Position numbers and translations under genes: made by a program. This document shows, one piece after another, positions 17,457 through 26,107 of a DNA stretch of 64,000 bases. The stretch lies in the NCBI GenBank assembly GCA_913043285.1, contig CAJWML010000021.1:8894-72893 (forward strand), given 5' to 3'. Positions within the stretch are counted from its first letter, which is position 1, and every line of letters begins with the position of its first letter. The DNA is from CAKZNE01 sp002695025 (GTDB lineage Bacteria > Bacteroidota > Bacteroidia > Flavobacteriales > Schleiferiaceae). The notes under the pieces were generated by a model that was not told the origin of the DNA, ran no database searches, and was given only the letters and a program-made list of their open reading frames with translations.

Positions 17457-18800
17457 TTACTTCTGCAGCTCCTTTAGAAACTCGTCAAAGGTCACTTCCT
17501 TTTCCACCAGCTTCAGGTTTTCACGGAAGAACTGAGTGAGCTTGGCACTAAAAAGCTGATCCGTAATTCTTTGCACCTCGTCTTTATTTTCCATAACACG
17601 ACCCGCAATGGATTCCAGGTCTGCCTGCTCGGGAGTTTGCCCGTACTGCGCCATCTGGCGTGCCACCAGATTCATAGTATATTGCTTCAGTTCTTCTTCG
17701 GTTACTTCAATGTTATGTTGTTTGATAACCTTGTTCTCCACCAGCTGCCATTTCATGCTGTCTTCCATCTCCGGGTATTGCTCTTCCACCTCTTCTGCTG
17801 AAACAGGTTTTTCCCCGGCAGTCTGCATCCATTTTTTCAGGAATTCAGTGGGAAGATCAAACTTCATTTTCTTCAGCAGGGTTTCTTTTACGTCTTCGTA
17901 AAACTTACGCTCTCCCTCACCAACAAACATTTGCTCGGCATCTTCTTTCACCTTTTGGCGAAACTCTTCTTCGCTTTTTATGGCATCCTCCCCAAATACT
18001 TTATCAAACAATTCCTGGTTAAGAGGAGCAGGTTCCAACTTACTGATCTCCACAATGGTCATACTGAAATTATCACCAGCATTGGCCAGTTGTTCAGCAT
18101 CCACTTTTAGCACACGGGCCAGATCAGTTTCCTTATCAAAGGTTTTGTTGATGTTCAGAGTAATTGTATCTCCCTTCTTGCTGCCGCTCAGCTCTTTCAT
18201 TACCTTTTTCTGGTCTATCGAATCGGTATTGAAAGTTCCGGTGGCTTCAAGTCCGCCTTCTACCACATTGCCTTTATCGTCCAGCTCCCTGAAAGTTCCC
18301 TTTACAATGGTATTTTCTTCCACCACTTCGGGATAGGACATAGTTCCGAAACGTTTGGCATAGTCTGACACATAGCGGTCAACCATTTTCTTATCTGCTA
18401 CGATCTTATAGATCGGAACTTTGGTTTTATTGTCAAAACTCAGTTCAAAGTCAGGGGTAAGTCCCAACTCAAACTCAAAAGAGAATTCTGTTTGATTGTC
18501 CCAATCAATATCATCCTGGGCTACGGGTAAAGGATTTCCCAGGATATCAAGTTTCTCATCACGAATATGATCATATACAGCATGCTGAAGAATATGATTC
18601 ACCTCCTCTATTAAAACCGCTTTTCCATACTGCTTTTTAATGAGAGATGAAGGCACGTGACCCGGCCTGAAGCCCGGAATAGAAGCACGCTTGCGATAGT
18701 CACGCAGCATTTTATCCACTTTCTCCTGGTAGTCTTCCGGCTTAATGTTTACGGTAAGAACCGCGCTTAAGTCGCTTGTATTTCTGGTAGTTACATTCAT
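17457..18800 (-). CDS. tig: Trigger factor (ribosome-associated chaperone)
   Basis: 447 residues. Binds nascent chains at the ribosome exit. The ribosome-binding N-terminal domain carries the signature GFRPGHVPSSLIKKQYGKAV; the FKBP-like middle domain begins near VEENTIVKGTFRELDDKGNV and is divergent, as in other Bacteroidota; the C-terminal part is the long helical chaperone domain ending VEKEVTFDEFLKEL. First gene of the tig-clpP-clpX block, transcribed away from the barrel-protein gene. Confidence 0.95.
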   Translation of the reverse strand: MNVTTRNTSDLSAVLTVNIKPEDYQEKVDKMLRDYRKRASIPGFRPGHVPSSLIKKQYGKAVLIEEVNHILQHAVYDHIRDEKLDILGNPLPVAQDDIDWDNQTEFSFEFELGLTPDFELSFDNKTKVPIYKIVADKKMVDRYVSDYAKRFGTMSYPEVVEENTIVKGTFRELDDKGNVVEGGLEATGTFNTDSIDQKKVMKELSGSKKGDTITLNINKTFDKETDLARVLKVDAEQLANAGDNFSMTIVEISKLEPAPLNQELFDKVFGEDAIKSEEEFRQKVKEDAEQMFVGEGERKFYEDVKETLLKKMKFDLPTEFLKKWMQTAGEKPVSAEEVEEQYPEMEDSMKWQLVENKVIKQHNIEVTEEELKQYTMNLVARQMAQYGQTPEQADLESIAGRVMENKDEVQRITDQLFSAKLTQFFRENLKLVEKEVTFDEFLKELQK

Positions 18801-18835
18801 TACCTTTGCTTTTTACCCTTAATTTTTTGGGAGCG

Positions 18836-18843
18836 CAAAGGTA
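18836..18843 (-). promoter_or_regulatory. -7 promoter element (TACCTTTG) of tig
   Basis: Minus-strand TAnnTTTG match 35 bp upstream of the tig ATG. Confidence 0.6.
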
Positions 18844-18956
18844 ATAATATCCCTGACCTTAATCCACCATTTATCCACACTTTTTGCAGTCTGATGAACC
18901 TTGTACAAGGTGATACAGTTTATAAAGCACTCTTTGGGGAACAATCCGATTTGCCT

Positions 18957-20120
18957 ATGGCTCCCGATCCGCTACGGTCAATTATTCTACTCGTGCCTTT
19001 TTTATGCCTTTCCCTTGGTGTTAGGGCACAAAAAGAATACTCTTTTTCAGGGCAGGCGCATACGGGTTTCATGATCAACCAGACCGATCTTTCCAAGAAC
19101 GATTTCCCTACAGAAAAACCCAACTTATTTGTTTCCGGGGGGCTCTCCTATTATATTGAATTGATGGATGCCTGGGTATGCGGGGATGTATCCTTCGGTA
19201 ATATGGACGGCAATAACGACACAGCTTATTTCAAGAACATTTTTTACAGCGGGGCGCTCACCATCAAGTTTGATATGATAAAATGGTTTGCGGACACGCG
19301 CCTTAAGCTCAGTCCTAAAGTTGGTATCGGTCTGATGCTTTATACCTCACAACTATACGCTATTGCTGATGACCGGCTTATACAACAATCTCCTCCGGCT
19401 TCGGGCAAGGCTTTTTCACCGAATCCCAATTTTGAATTTGGGGCAGACCTGTCCTACCCCATCACCGACAGGGTAGACATTGAGATAGGGTATGCCCGCA
19501 AGACCATGTTCGGCAACGATTATTTTGACGCCTTTTTGTACGATACACCCATTGAGTCAGTAGACCTGGTATCGGCTGGCATGGTGTTCAAGTTTGGCAA
19601 AGGCAAAGCATCCAGACATAACTCAAAGAAAATACGGAACAGGGAAGATGTTGTGGAAATGACTACTGAAGAATACAGAGCCTTTGTGGGCCGGATTGAC
19701 AGCCTGGAATCAAAATTGGCAAAAAGTAAGCTCGAAGCAGAGGAGAAATTGAAACTTAAAAACCAAAGCCTCCGGGAGCAAATAGCCTCACTGAATCGGA
19801 TTATTGACAGCCTGCAGGCCAATGTTTACACCTTTGACTTTAGCAATGTGAGCAGAGACACTACTGCATTTGACCTTGAAGAGGGGGCCTTTTCTGAAGC
19901 CAAATACCATCTGGTACTTTGCAATGTGAAATCCAAAGCTGAGGCTCAGGCTTACATCAACCGGTCAACCCTGGATCAATCTAAAATGCATATTATCTAC
20001 GTTCCTATTGAAGAACGTTACTCTGTTCTCTATAAATCCTTTGACAATTTTTTACTGGCCCGAAAGGAGCGAGGAATTGTTAAGCGGGTAGAACCGCGTG
20101 CATGGATTGCACGGTTTTAA
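18957..20120 (+). CDS. Outer-membrane barrel / coiled-coil / SPOR-like protein, paralogue 1
   Basis: 387 residues from the ATG at 18957, chosen because it gives a signal peptide (RSIILLVPFLCLSLGVRAQ); an ATG 63 bp upstream is in frame. Order: signal, an eight-strand-type beta-barrel domain (about 25-225, ending MVFKFGKGKA), a coiled coil (about 240-300, ESKLAKSKLEAEEKLKLKNQ), and a C-terminal SPOR-like unit (YHLVLCNVKSKAEAQAYI ... PRAWIARF). It matches the next gene domain by domain. A role linking outer membrane and peptidoglycan is inference from the OmpA-like layout; no catalytic site is visible. Confidence 0.85.
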   Translation: MAPDPLRSIILLVPFLCLSLGVRAQKEYSFSGQAHTGFMINQTDLSKNDFPTEKPNLFVSGGLSYYIELMDAWVCGDVSFGNMDGNNDTAYFKNIFYSGALTIKFDMIKWFADTRLKLSPKVGIGLMLYTSQLYAIADDRLIQQSPPASGKAFSPNPNFEFGADLSYPITDRVDIEIGYARKTMFGNDYFDAFLYDTPIESVDLVSAGMVFKFGKGKASRHNSKKIRNREDVVEMTTEEYRAFVGRIDSLESKLAKSKLEAEEKLKLKNQSLREQIASLNRIIDSLQANVYTFDFSNVSRDTTAFDLEEGAFSEAKYHLVLCNVKSKAEAQAYINRSTLDQSKMHIIYVPIEERYSVLYKSFDNFLLARKERGIVKRVEPRAWIARF

Positions 20121-20279
20121 AAATTAGCAGGACAAAATTTAAAAATACCCTTATACTTCCCCCTGTATTTCACTAATGCTATTTTTTTGTAGTATTGCAC
20201 TTACAAATTATTGGCATTTTCTCATGGAAAGCGCTCTGAAATCCTATTTTATTTACATTTAGCACACAAATTCGAACCG

Positions 20280-21386
20280 ATGAAGCAATTTTTACCTATC
20301 CTAGGCCTCCTATTTACTATTAATTATTCTGTAAGCGCTCAGGAAGCATTGTCCGGCCATCTCAATACCGGAGTGGTAATCCCGTTTAACGATTTTACCG
20401 GAGCCAGCTTTAAAGGTGTTAAGCCAAACATTCTGGTTGCTCCTGGTTTGGGTTATAGTTTAGGCGATTCAGGTTTCCGCCTGCGGGGGGATTTCACCCT
20501 GGCTACCATGAATGGTGATAATGACAGAGACTTTTATGAAACCTCCTTCTATGAAGGCCTTCTTACCGCCCAATACGATGTGGTAAATCTCTTCGGTGAT
20601 TCAGACTTTAAGCTTTACCTCACCGCAGGGGCCGGGTTACTTTTCTACTACTCCAAGCTTTATGATATTCAAACCCGAAGCCGCATTTCCGAGTCTCCCA
20701 TTCCCTCTGAATCAAGCTTTTCCGCAAACCCTGTACTTGCCGGTGGCTTTGAAATGGGGTATCCCCTTAGCCAAAACCTGGAAATAAACCTGGGCTTTGT
20801 AGAAAGGGCATTAATAGGTAATGATTATATGGACGCTTTTGCCAGCGGCAGTTCAGATGATCTTTACGGAAACCTTACAGTAGGACTTACCTTTTACCTG
20901 AAGGATAAGAAAGATGTGAATATGGTAGAAATGGACCGCTCCAAATACAATCGTTTGATCTCTACTATTGACAGTCTTGAGAATACAAGCAACCAGGGTG
21001 ACCCGGAAGAAATTGCCAGGCTGGAGATGGAAAGCAAGGACAAGGATGTGAAAATACAGATACTCGAAAATGAGCTGGATAGTCTGCGGGCCAAGGTTGT
21101 GAAAATAGATACTGAAAAACGGAATATACCCCCTGCCCCTGATTCGGAGGCCCTGCTTTCAAGCCCCAGGTACAGAATTATTGTAGCCAGCCTGCCCTCA
21201 CGAACTATGGCTCAACGGTGGATTGACCGCTCTAACCTGGATAAGTCCGAAATGATCATTGTATACGTATCAGACCTGAATACTTACCGCGTGATCTACA
21301 AGTCATACGATTCGTATGAGGCGGCCCGCAAGGAGCAACAACAAGTAAAATCTGTTGTTTCAGATGCCTGGATTAAGAAATTCTAA
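20280..21386 (+). CDS. Outer-membrane barrel / coiled-coil / SPOR-like protein, paralogue 2
   Basis: 368 residues from the ATG at 20280; the signal peptide is KQFLPILGLLFTINYSVSAQ. Same three-part plan as the upstream gene: barrel (PNILVAPGLGYSLG, LATMNGDNDRDFYETSFYEG, FEMGYPLSQNLEINLGF), coiled coil (KDVKIQILENELDSLRAKV) and SPOR-like end (YRIIVASLPSRTMAQRWIDR ... SDAWIKKF). Alignment with paralogue 1 is collinear over the whole length (for example NMDGNNDTAYFKNIFYSG against TMNGDNDRDFYETSFYEG), so the pair arose by tandem duplication. Ends at a strong bidirectional terminator. Confidence 0.87.
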   Translation: MKQFLPILGLLFTINYSVSAQEALSGHLNTGVVIPFNDFTGASFKGVKPNILVAPGLGYSLGDSGFRLRGDFTLATMNGDNDRDFYETSFYEGLLTAQYDVVNLFGDSDFKLYLTAGAGLLFYYSKLYDIQTRSRISESPIPSESSFSANPVLAGGFEMGYPLSQNLEINLGFVERALIGNDYMDAFASGSSDDLYGNLTVGLTFYLKDKKDVNMVEMDRSKYNRLISTIDSLENTSNQGDPEEIARLEMESKDKDVKIQILENELDSLRAKVVKIDTEKRNIPPAPDSEALLSSPRYRIIVASLPSRTMAQRWIDRSNLDKSEMIIVYVSDLNTYRVIYKSYDSYEAARKEQQQVKSVVSDAWIKKF

Positions 21387-21406
21387 AGTTCCAATACTAA
21401 ACAAAT

Positions 21407-21448
21407 AAAAAAGTCAGGGCCGCGATTCTTCGCGGCCCTGACTTTTTT
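21407..21448. terminator. Bidirectional intrinsic terminator
   Basis: Perfect inverted repeat with 18-bp arms (six A, then gtcagggccgcg, and its complement) around a 6-nt loop, between the converging barrel-protein gene and the receiver gene. Confidence 0.95.
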
Positions 21449-21465
21449 ATTCAATCCTTTAGATC

Positions 21466-21825
21466 CTAAACCCGGCTTATGGCGCTAACAAGTTGCTCAG
21501 GTGCAAAGGGTTTTACTATAAAATCAATAATGTTATCGTATTGAGTGGATTCTTCCTTGTCCATCTCACTGGTACTGGAAGTTACTATAGCTACCTTATT
21601 GAGTTTCTGTTCAGTTGCCATCTGCCGAAGAAAATCCCAACCACTCATAACGGGCATATTCAGATCCAGGAATATGAGGTCAGGCTTAATAATGTCAATC
21701 TGCCCGAATGCTCCTTCTGAATCTGTGAAATCATAGATCTCACAATCAGGAACCTTCATTTCCAAGAATTTACGCATTATAAAATTGGACATTTCCTTAT
21801 CATCCACCAGCATTATCTTCTTCAT
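21466..21825 (-). CDS. Single-domain response regulator (CheY-like receiver)
   Basis: 119 residues, receiver domain only. The acidic pocket is Asp8-Asp9, the phosphorylation site Asp54 in FLDLNMP, the switch threonine in AIVTSS and the lysine in IVKPF. No output domain, so it must act through protein contact or as a phosphate carrier. Its ATG overlaps the stop of the upstream kinase-like gene by 4 bp, so they are co-translated and probable partners. Confidence 0.93.
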   Translation of the reverse strand: MKKIMLVDDKEMSNFIMRKFLEMKVPDCEIYDFTDSEGAFGQIDIIKPDLIFLDLNMPVMSGWDFLRQMATEQKLNKVAIVTSSTSEMDKEESTQYDNIIDFIVKPFAPEQLVSAISRV

Positions 21826-22622
21826 GATAAATTGGATTTTAGTTTAGTTTCGGCCCGAAGGATCACATGTTTGAGAGCTGCATCCAGCTCCAAAGCAGCC
21901 TCCTCAATAAGAGGCAATTCTGCGATACCGTTATGTGAATTCGTATGTTTTAGCAAGCCTATAAGCCCCATGATACGGGAAAGAGGTTCCCGAACTTCAT
22001 GAGCATTCAGTTTTACAATATTTTGAAGTTCTTCATTCTTAGCCCGTATATCACGTGTTTTTTCAGCCAACTCTATTTTTTGCGAGCGTGCCAAAGCCCT
22101 GATCTCATCATTTTGATGCTGCACCGTGATAAGCGCCTGGTTCAGTTTCTCATTATTACTATCCAGGGCTTCATAAAGACTGAATTGGAGGAATTTGGCC
22201 AAAAGACTTTCGGCCAGAAGCTTCATTATACTATGGTTAAATAAAAATTCCTCATCCTTTTCAGTAAGGACCGAAAAAAGTACTAAACCCTGCCCCATTG
22301 ATCCGAAACGCCAGGCATGAAGCTTCTCCTCATTTTCAAGGGTCAGGGCCAACGGTATTCCTTCGGATCTAAGGTTCTGTTCAAATTCATTCAGTATGTT
22401 TTCCTCCCCCCGGCCAACCAGGATTTGATCTTTCCCCACCTGGTGGAGAACTACTACATCCTCTTTTACGTAGGCAATCCGCACCTTCTTATAATTAAAA
22501 AGATATTTGAGGTGAGAAACGAGCAGCCCCTGCATATCCTCTATGTTTACGCATGCCATCAGTTTACCACTGAACTGTGCATACGCTTCAAAAGCTAATC
22601 GTATGTTGGTATTGTTTTGCAA
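21822..22622 (-). CDS. Histidine-kinase-like protein with sensor and DHp domain but no ATPase domain
   Basis: 266 residues from a TTG start 9 bp after the preceding stop. The N-terminal part (about 1-150) looks like a GAF-type sensor (CVNIEDMQGLLVSHLKYLF, KVRIAYVKEDVVVLHQVGKD). A coiled coil (about 155-200, EIRALARSQKIELAEKTRD) leads to an H-box NAHEVREPLSRIMGLIGLL with His208. The protein ends about 58 residues later, so no N, G1 or G2 boxes of an HATPase domain exist. The stop overlaps the receiver gene, so this is a natural gene end and not a break. It may be a phosphotransfer protein or depend on another kinase. Confidence 0.88.
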   Translation of the reverse strand: MQNNTNIRLAFEAYAQFSGKLMACVNIEDMQGLLVSHLKYLFNYKKVRIAYVKEDVVVLHQVGKDQILVGRGEENILNEFEQNLRSEGIPLALTLENEEKLHAWRFGSMGQGLVLFSVLTEKDEEFLFNHSIMKLLAESLLAKFLQFSLYEALDSNNEKLNQALITVQHQNDEIRALARSQKIELAEKTRDIRAKNEELQNIVKLNAHEVREPLSRIMGLIGLLKHTNSHNGIAELPLIEEAALELDAALKHVILRAETKLKSNLS

Positions 22623-22631
22623 GACCCCGTT

Positions 22632-23213
22632 CTAGAATTGCGCCTCCATTAATTCATTATCTATTTTCACATTGGTTACGTAAGCGATGGTATTCAACAT
22701 ATTAACCAGGTCGGCCTGTGCAAAAAGCTCCTTTATTTCCTGGTCGTTAAAGCCTGCCTCACGCATGGCTACAAAATCCCCTTCATCAATTTCTTCAGGT
22801 CGTAAGGCTGCTTTGGTCACCACTTTAATAGCCACTTTATAACTGTTTGGTATCAGGTTGCTGTCCATATTTTCGGTCAGCTTAAAATCAATATCCCCTG
22901 AAATGGAATCACTCATACTATTGGCAAAAACCCCGTGGGCATGAGCACAATAACTGCACCCTCTTTCCTGACTTACGTTATAAATGATCAATTGCTTCAA
23001 AACGTTAGGCACCTCACCATCCATAAGAGTACGCTTCAGCTTTTCCCAATTGGCCTTTAACAGGTTTACATTTCCACCCTGGTACTTAAACCAGTTTAAT
23101 ACAAATGGCAATTGTAACGTCCTCTTCGTATCATCATATATCTCACGTACTTCGGGGCTAGCCTGATCATAGGATACCGGAGCATATAAATATTCACGCA
23201 AATAATCGTTCAT
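22632..23213 (-). CDS. Carboxymuconolactone decarboxylase / AhpD-like family protein
   Basis: 193 residues from the ATG at 23213. The AhpD-type CxxC redox pair with its following histidines is visible in ERGCSYCAHAHGVFAN. The rest is helical, as in the family (NLLKANWEKLKRTLMDG upstream, EIKELFAQADLVNMLNTIA at the end). Members are often peroxidase-associated thiol reductases, but many are uncharacterised. First gene of a three-gene minus-strand group with the kinase-like protein and receiver, which hints at a redox-linked signal; that link is inference. Confidence 0.88.
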   Translation of the reverse strand: MNDYLREYLYAPVSYDQASPEVREIYDDTKRTLQLPFVLNWFKYQGGNVNLLKANWEKLKRTLMDGEVPNVLKQLIIYNVSQERGCSYCAHAHGVFANSMSDSISGDIDFKLTENMDSNLIPNSYKVAIKVVTKAALRPEEIDEGDFVAMREAGFNDQEIKELFAQADLVNMLNTIAYVTNVKIDNELMEAQF

Positions 23214-23277
23214 TCTAAAAATCAATATTTTAATAGGTAATTTTTCAACCGAACCTTAGGCTCAGGCAAAATCTTGG

Positions 23278-23285
23278 CAAAGATA
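23278..23285 (-). promoter_or_regulatory. -7 promoter element (TATCTTTG) of the AhpD-like/kinase-like/receiver group
   Basis: Minus-strand TAnnTTTG match 64 bp upstream of the ATG at 23213. No -33 TTG at a proper distance. Confidence 0.5.
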
Positions 23286-23364
23286 ATTAGAAGATTAATC
23301 TGACGGATTTTCTTTTCGATAAATCGTTTTTATGCCTGGTTGTTATGCATCCGTAAGGATTTCA

Positions 23365-23396
23365 TTGAAAATCAATTTATCCTTTTTGTAGTTTTG
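23365..23396 (+). promoter_or_regulatory. Promoter TTG-N21-TAGTTTTG ending 4 bp before a GTG start
   Basis: -33 TTG at 23365-23367 and -7 TAGTTTTG at 23389-23396, 21-bp spacer. The GTG start codon begins at 23401, so transcription probably starts at or very near the start codon (leaderless message). An ATTGA-N3-TCAAT dyad overlaps the -33 box and could be an operator. Confidence 0.7.
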
Positions 23397-23400
23397 TGGC

Positions 23401-23727
23401 GTGAAAAAGGTAAGAGCTTATATACAACACCTTTCAGCTGTGCTTCTCTTGCTGGTGGCTGTTTCAGTTGCTCCCCGACAGCTCTTTCACGATTGCGATC
23501 ACACACATACTAGCCGAACCGATGATCATTCCGAAAGCCATTTCCAAGCCTCAACGGATTGTGCTATATGTGATTTTCATTGGTTGCCTGTCTCTCTTGC
23601 TGCTCCTGATCCAACTATAAGTGAGATAAAATATCCCATGAGCAGGGAGCTTGATTCGGAGCAGGCCGCCCTACCTAAAAGCACCTCATCCCTCTCAGAC
23701 CGGGCACCTCCTGCCATACCTGGTTAA
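23401..23727 (+). CDS. Small secreted His/Cys-rich protein, putative metal binding
   Basis: 108 residues from GTG. A signal-like hydrophobic stretch (residues 9-24) is followed by LFHDCDHTH (28-36), more histidines at 43 and 47, then CAICDFH (Cys54, Cys57, His60). Such ligands suggest zinc or copper binding in the periplasm. Proteins of this look occur beside TonB-dependent receptors in Bacteroidota, as here, where the receptor starts 57 bp downstream. The family is not named to my knowledge. The C-terminal third is low-complexity and polar. Confidence 0.75.
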   Translation: MKKVRAYIQHLSAVLLLLVAVSVAPRQLFHDCDHTHTSRTDDHSESHFQASTDCAICDFHWLPVSLAAPDPTISEIKYPMSRELDSEQAALPKSTSSLSDRAPPAIPG

Positions 23728-23784
23728 CCTAACCTTCCGTCACTACAGACGACTTTTCTATTATTTCTTACTAAACGAATTTGA

Positions 23785-26097
23785 ATGAATATTTCATTCA
23801 GGCTCATTGCATTAATGAGCATATTAGGCAGCACTCCCGCTCTGGCGCAAAAGTGCAAACTCAGTATCAGCGGTTATGTTATGGATCAACATGACAGGCA
23901 GCCCCTGCCCTTTTCCGAAGTATACATTCGTGAACTGGGACGCGGCACAGTGGTAGACAGTACCGGGTTTTATCATATTGATAAACTTTGCCCCGGCACT
24001 TACCAGGTAACTGCCTCCCATATTGGTTGTGAGCCGGTTACTCTTGCCGTTATCGTGAAAGAAAATGTTTCGAACCTCAATTTTTATCCTGAACATCATA
24101 CCGAGCTTCTGTCTGAAGCCGAAATTATAAGCATCCGATCACGAACTACCGCAGATGCAGAAGTGCGGATCAGTGAAAGAGAAATAGAACAAGCGCGGGG
24201 ACAATCACTGGAAGGCTTAATGAGCAACAGCAGTGGTGTTAACACGCTCAGTAGTGGGAGCACGATCATCAAGCCGGTAATTCATGGCCTATATGGCAAC
24301 CGGGTGGTTACGCTGAATAACGGGATCCGGCAGGAAGATCAGCAGTGGGGACTGGAACATGGCCTTAACGCTGATCTGTTTACAGCGGATGAAGTAACTA
24401 TTACCAAAGGGGCCGGCAATGTGCGCTATGGGACCGGGGCTGTAGGAGGTGTGCTTAGGCTACAACCGGCCAAACTTCCCTTTGGCCATGCAAAGTTGCA
24501 TGGTAAGGCTTACCTTATTGGCCATACCAACGGAAGAGGTTTTACTACAGCCCTGAGGCTGGAAAGAGGCCTGGGTAAAAACTGGGCACTACGGACTCAG
24601 CTTACGGGTGAGATCATGGGCGACCGAAGTGCTCCGGATTACTTCCTGAGTAATACAGGAAACCGTGAACTGGACGGAACTTTTACCCTTGGCTATCAAA
24701 AGGAAAAATGGCAAGGTGAACTGTATTACAGTTTATTTCACACGGAACTGGGTATTCTCCGGTCCGCACACATTGGCAACAAAACCGATTTTGACCTTGC
24801 CCTGGCACGTGGAGAGCCATTTTACCAGGACCCCTTTAGTTATGCTATCAACAGCCCGCGCCAGGACCTCACTCATCAATTATTGAAGTCCAGACTACAG
24901 TACCATCCGAGTGCTAAAGGCACACTGGAACTGGTATACAGCATTCAGAACAACCAACGCCTGGAATATGATGTACGCAGAGGAGATGCTAAAAACGTGG
25001 CCGCTAACAATCTCAACCTCTCCACGCAAACCCTGGACCTTACCGCCCGGTGGAACCATTCTCCAAAATGGAATGCCGAATATGGTATTTCCGGCCTGTT
25101 GCAGATCAACAGCAATATTCCGGGAACGGGTATCCGTCCACTTTTGCCGAATTACAACCGCTACCAGGGCGGAGCTTTTATGGTACAGGAATACCACACT
25201 TCCAGGTGGATATGGGAGGCGGGCATACGCTACGACCGGGAATACACCCTGGTACAAAAGTTCAATTTCAGCAATCAACTGATCCGACCTGAATTTAGTT
25301 TTAACAATCTTGCTGCATCAGCGGGCGCCACTTATAGTTTTAACCGCCACTGGCAACTGAGCAACCTGCTGGCCTATGCCTATCGTCCGCCTCATGTAAA
25401 TGAGTTGATGAGCGAAGGCTTGCATCATGGCGCTGCAACCATAGAGGTAGGCGATTCATCATTAGTTCCGGAACGCTCGCTTAACTGGAGCACCACCCTT
25501 AGCGCCAATTACCCCAACGCCTGGAAAATGGAGTTAACAGCGTATCTCAACCCTTTCCAGAACTACATCTACCTCAACCCTCAGCAGGAACCGAGAATAA
25601 CCATTCGAGGGACGTTCCCCGTGCAGCAATACACGCAGGACCATGTTCTATTGGCTGGAGCAGATCTCCAGGGTAGCATATTTCTTACTACCAAACTGGA
25701 GTATTCCCTGAGCGGAACTTACGTAAGAGGTATCAACCGTTCCGATGATGACGACCTCGTATTAATGCCACCACCCCAGTTAAACCACAGCATACACTAT
25801 TATTTCAGGGATTTTACGCTTTTAAAAAACAGCTTTATCAGCGTTTCCCAGAAACTGGTGGCCCGTCAGGTTCATTCGCCTCGTGATGCAGATCTTGCCC
25901 CACCCCCTGATGCGTACAGCCTGCTGGGACTTTCCATGGGAACGGAGCTTCCCGCCAGCGATAACCGCACCTTCACCTTCAGTCTTGGCGTTCAAAACCT
26001 TTTAAACACACCCTACCGCGATTACCTGAACCGATTCCGGTATTATGCGGATCAAACTGGGGTAAATCTTCAATTAAAAATCAAGTATGAATTCTAA
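23785..26097 (+). CDS. TonB-dependent receptor with carboxypeptidase-like N-domain (metal-type)
   Basis: 770 residues. Signal peptide (ending TPALAQ), a CarboxypepD-regulatory-like domain (about 25-100, ISGYVMDQHDRQPLPFSEVY), a plug domain (GLYGNRVVTLNNGIRQED, EVTITKGAGNVRYGTGAVGG) and a 22-strand-type barrel. The segment before the plug has HH (NFYPEHHTELL) and three cysteines occur in the first 95 residues, unusual for secreted proteins of this class and compatible with metal contact. Upstream is a His/Cys-rich secreted protein and downstream a lipoprotein, so a zinc or copper uptake system is likely; the substrate is inference. Confidence 0.9.
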   Translation: MNISFRLIALMSILGSTPALAQKCKLSISGYVMDQHDRQPLPFSEVYIRELGRGTVVDSTGFYHIDKLCPGTYQVTASHIGCEPVTLAVIVKENVSNLNFYPEHHTELLSEAEIISIRSRTTADAEVRISEREIEQARGQSLEGLMSNSSGVNTLSSGSTIIKPVIHGLYGNRVVTLNNGIRQEDQQWGLEHGLNADLFTADEVTITKGAGNVRYGTGAVGGVLRLQPAKLPFGHAKLHGKAYLIGHTNGRGFTTALRLERGLGKNWALRTQLTGEIMGDRSAPDYFLSNTGNRELDGTFTLGYQKEKWQGELYYSLFHTELGILRSAHIGNKTDFDLALARGEPFYQDPFSYAINSPRQDLTHQLLKSRLQYHPSAKGTLELVYSIQNNQRLEYDVRRGDAKNVAANNLNLSTQTLDLTARWNHSPKWNAEYGISGLLQINSNIPGTGIRPLLPNYNRYQGGAFMVQEYHTSRWIWEAGIRYDREYTLVQKFNFSNQLIRPEFSFNNLAASAGATYSFNRHWQLSNLLAYAYRPPHVNELMSEGLHHGAATIEVGDSSLVPERSLNWSTTLSANYPNAWKMELTAYLNPFQNYIYLNPQQEPRITIRGTFPVQQYTQDHVLLAGADLQGSIFLTTKLEYSLSGTYVRGINRSDDDDLVLMPPPQLNHSIHYYFRDFTLLKNSFISVSQKLVARQVHSPRDADLAPPPDAYSLLGLSMGTELPASDNRTFTFSLGVQNLLNTPYRDYLNRFRYYADQTGVNLQLKIKYEF

Positions 26098-26107
26098 ATT
26101 AAATTTT

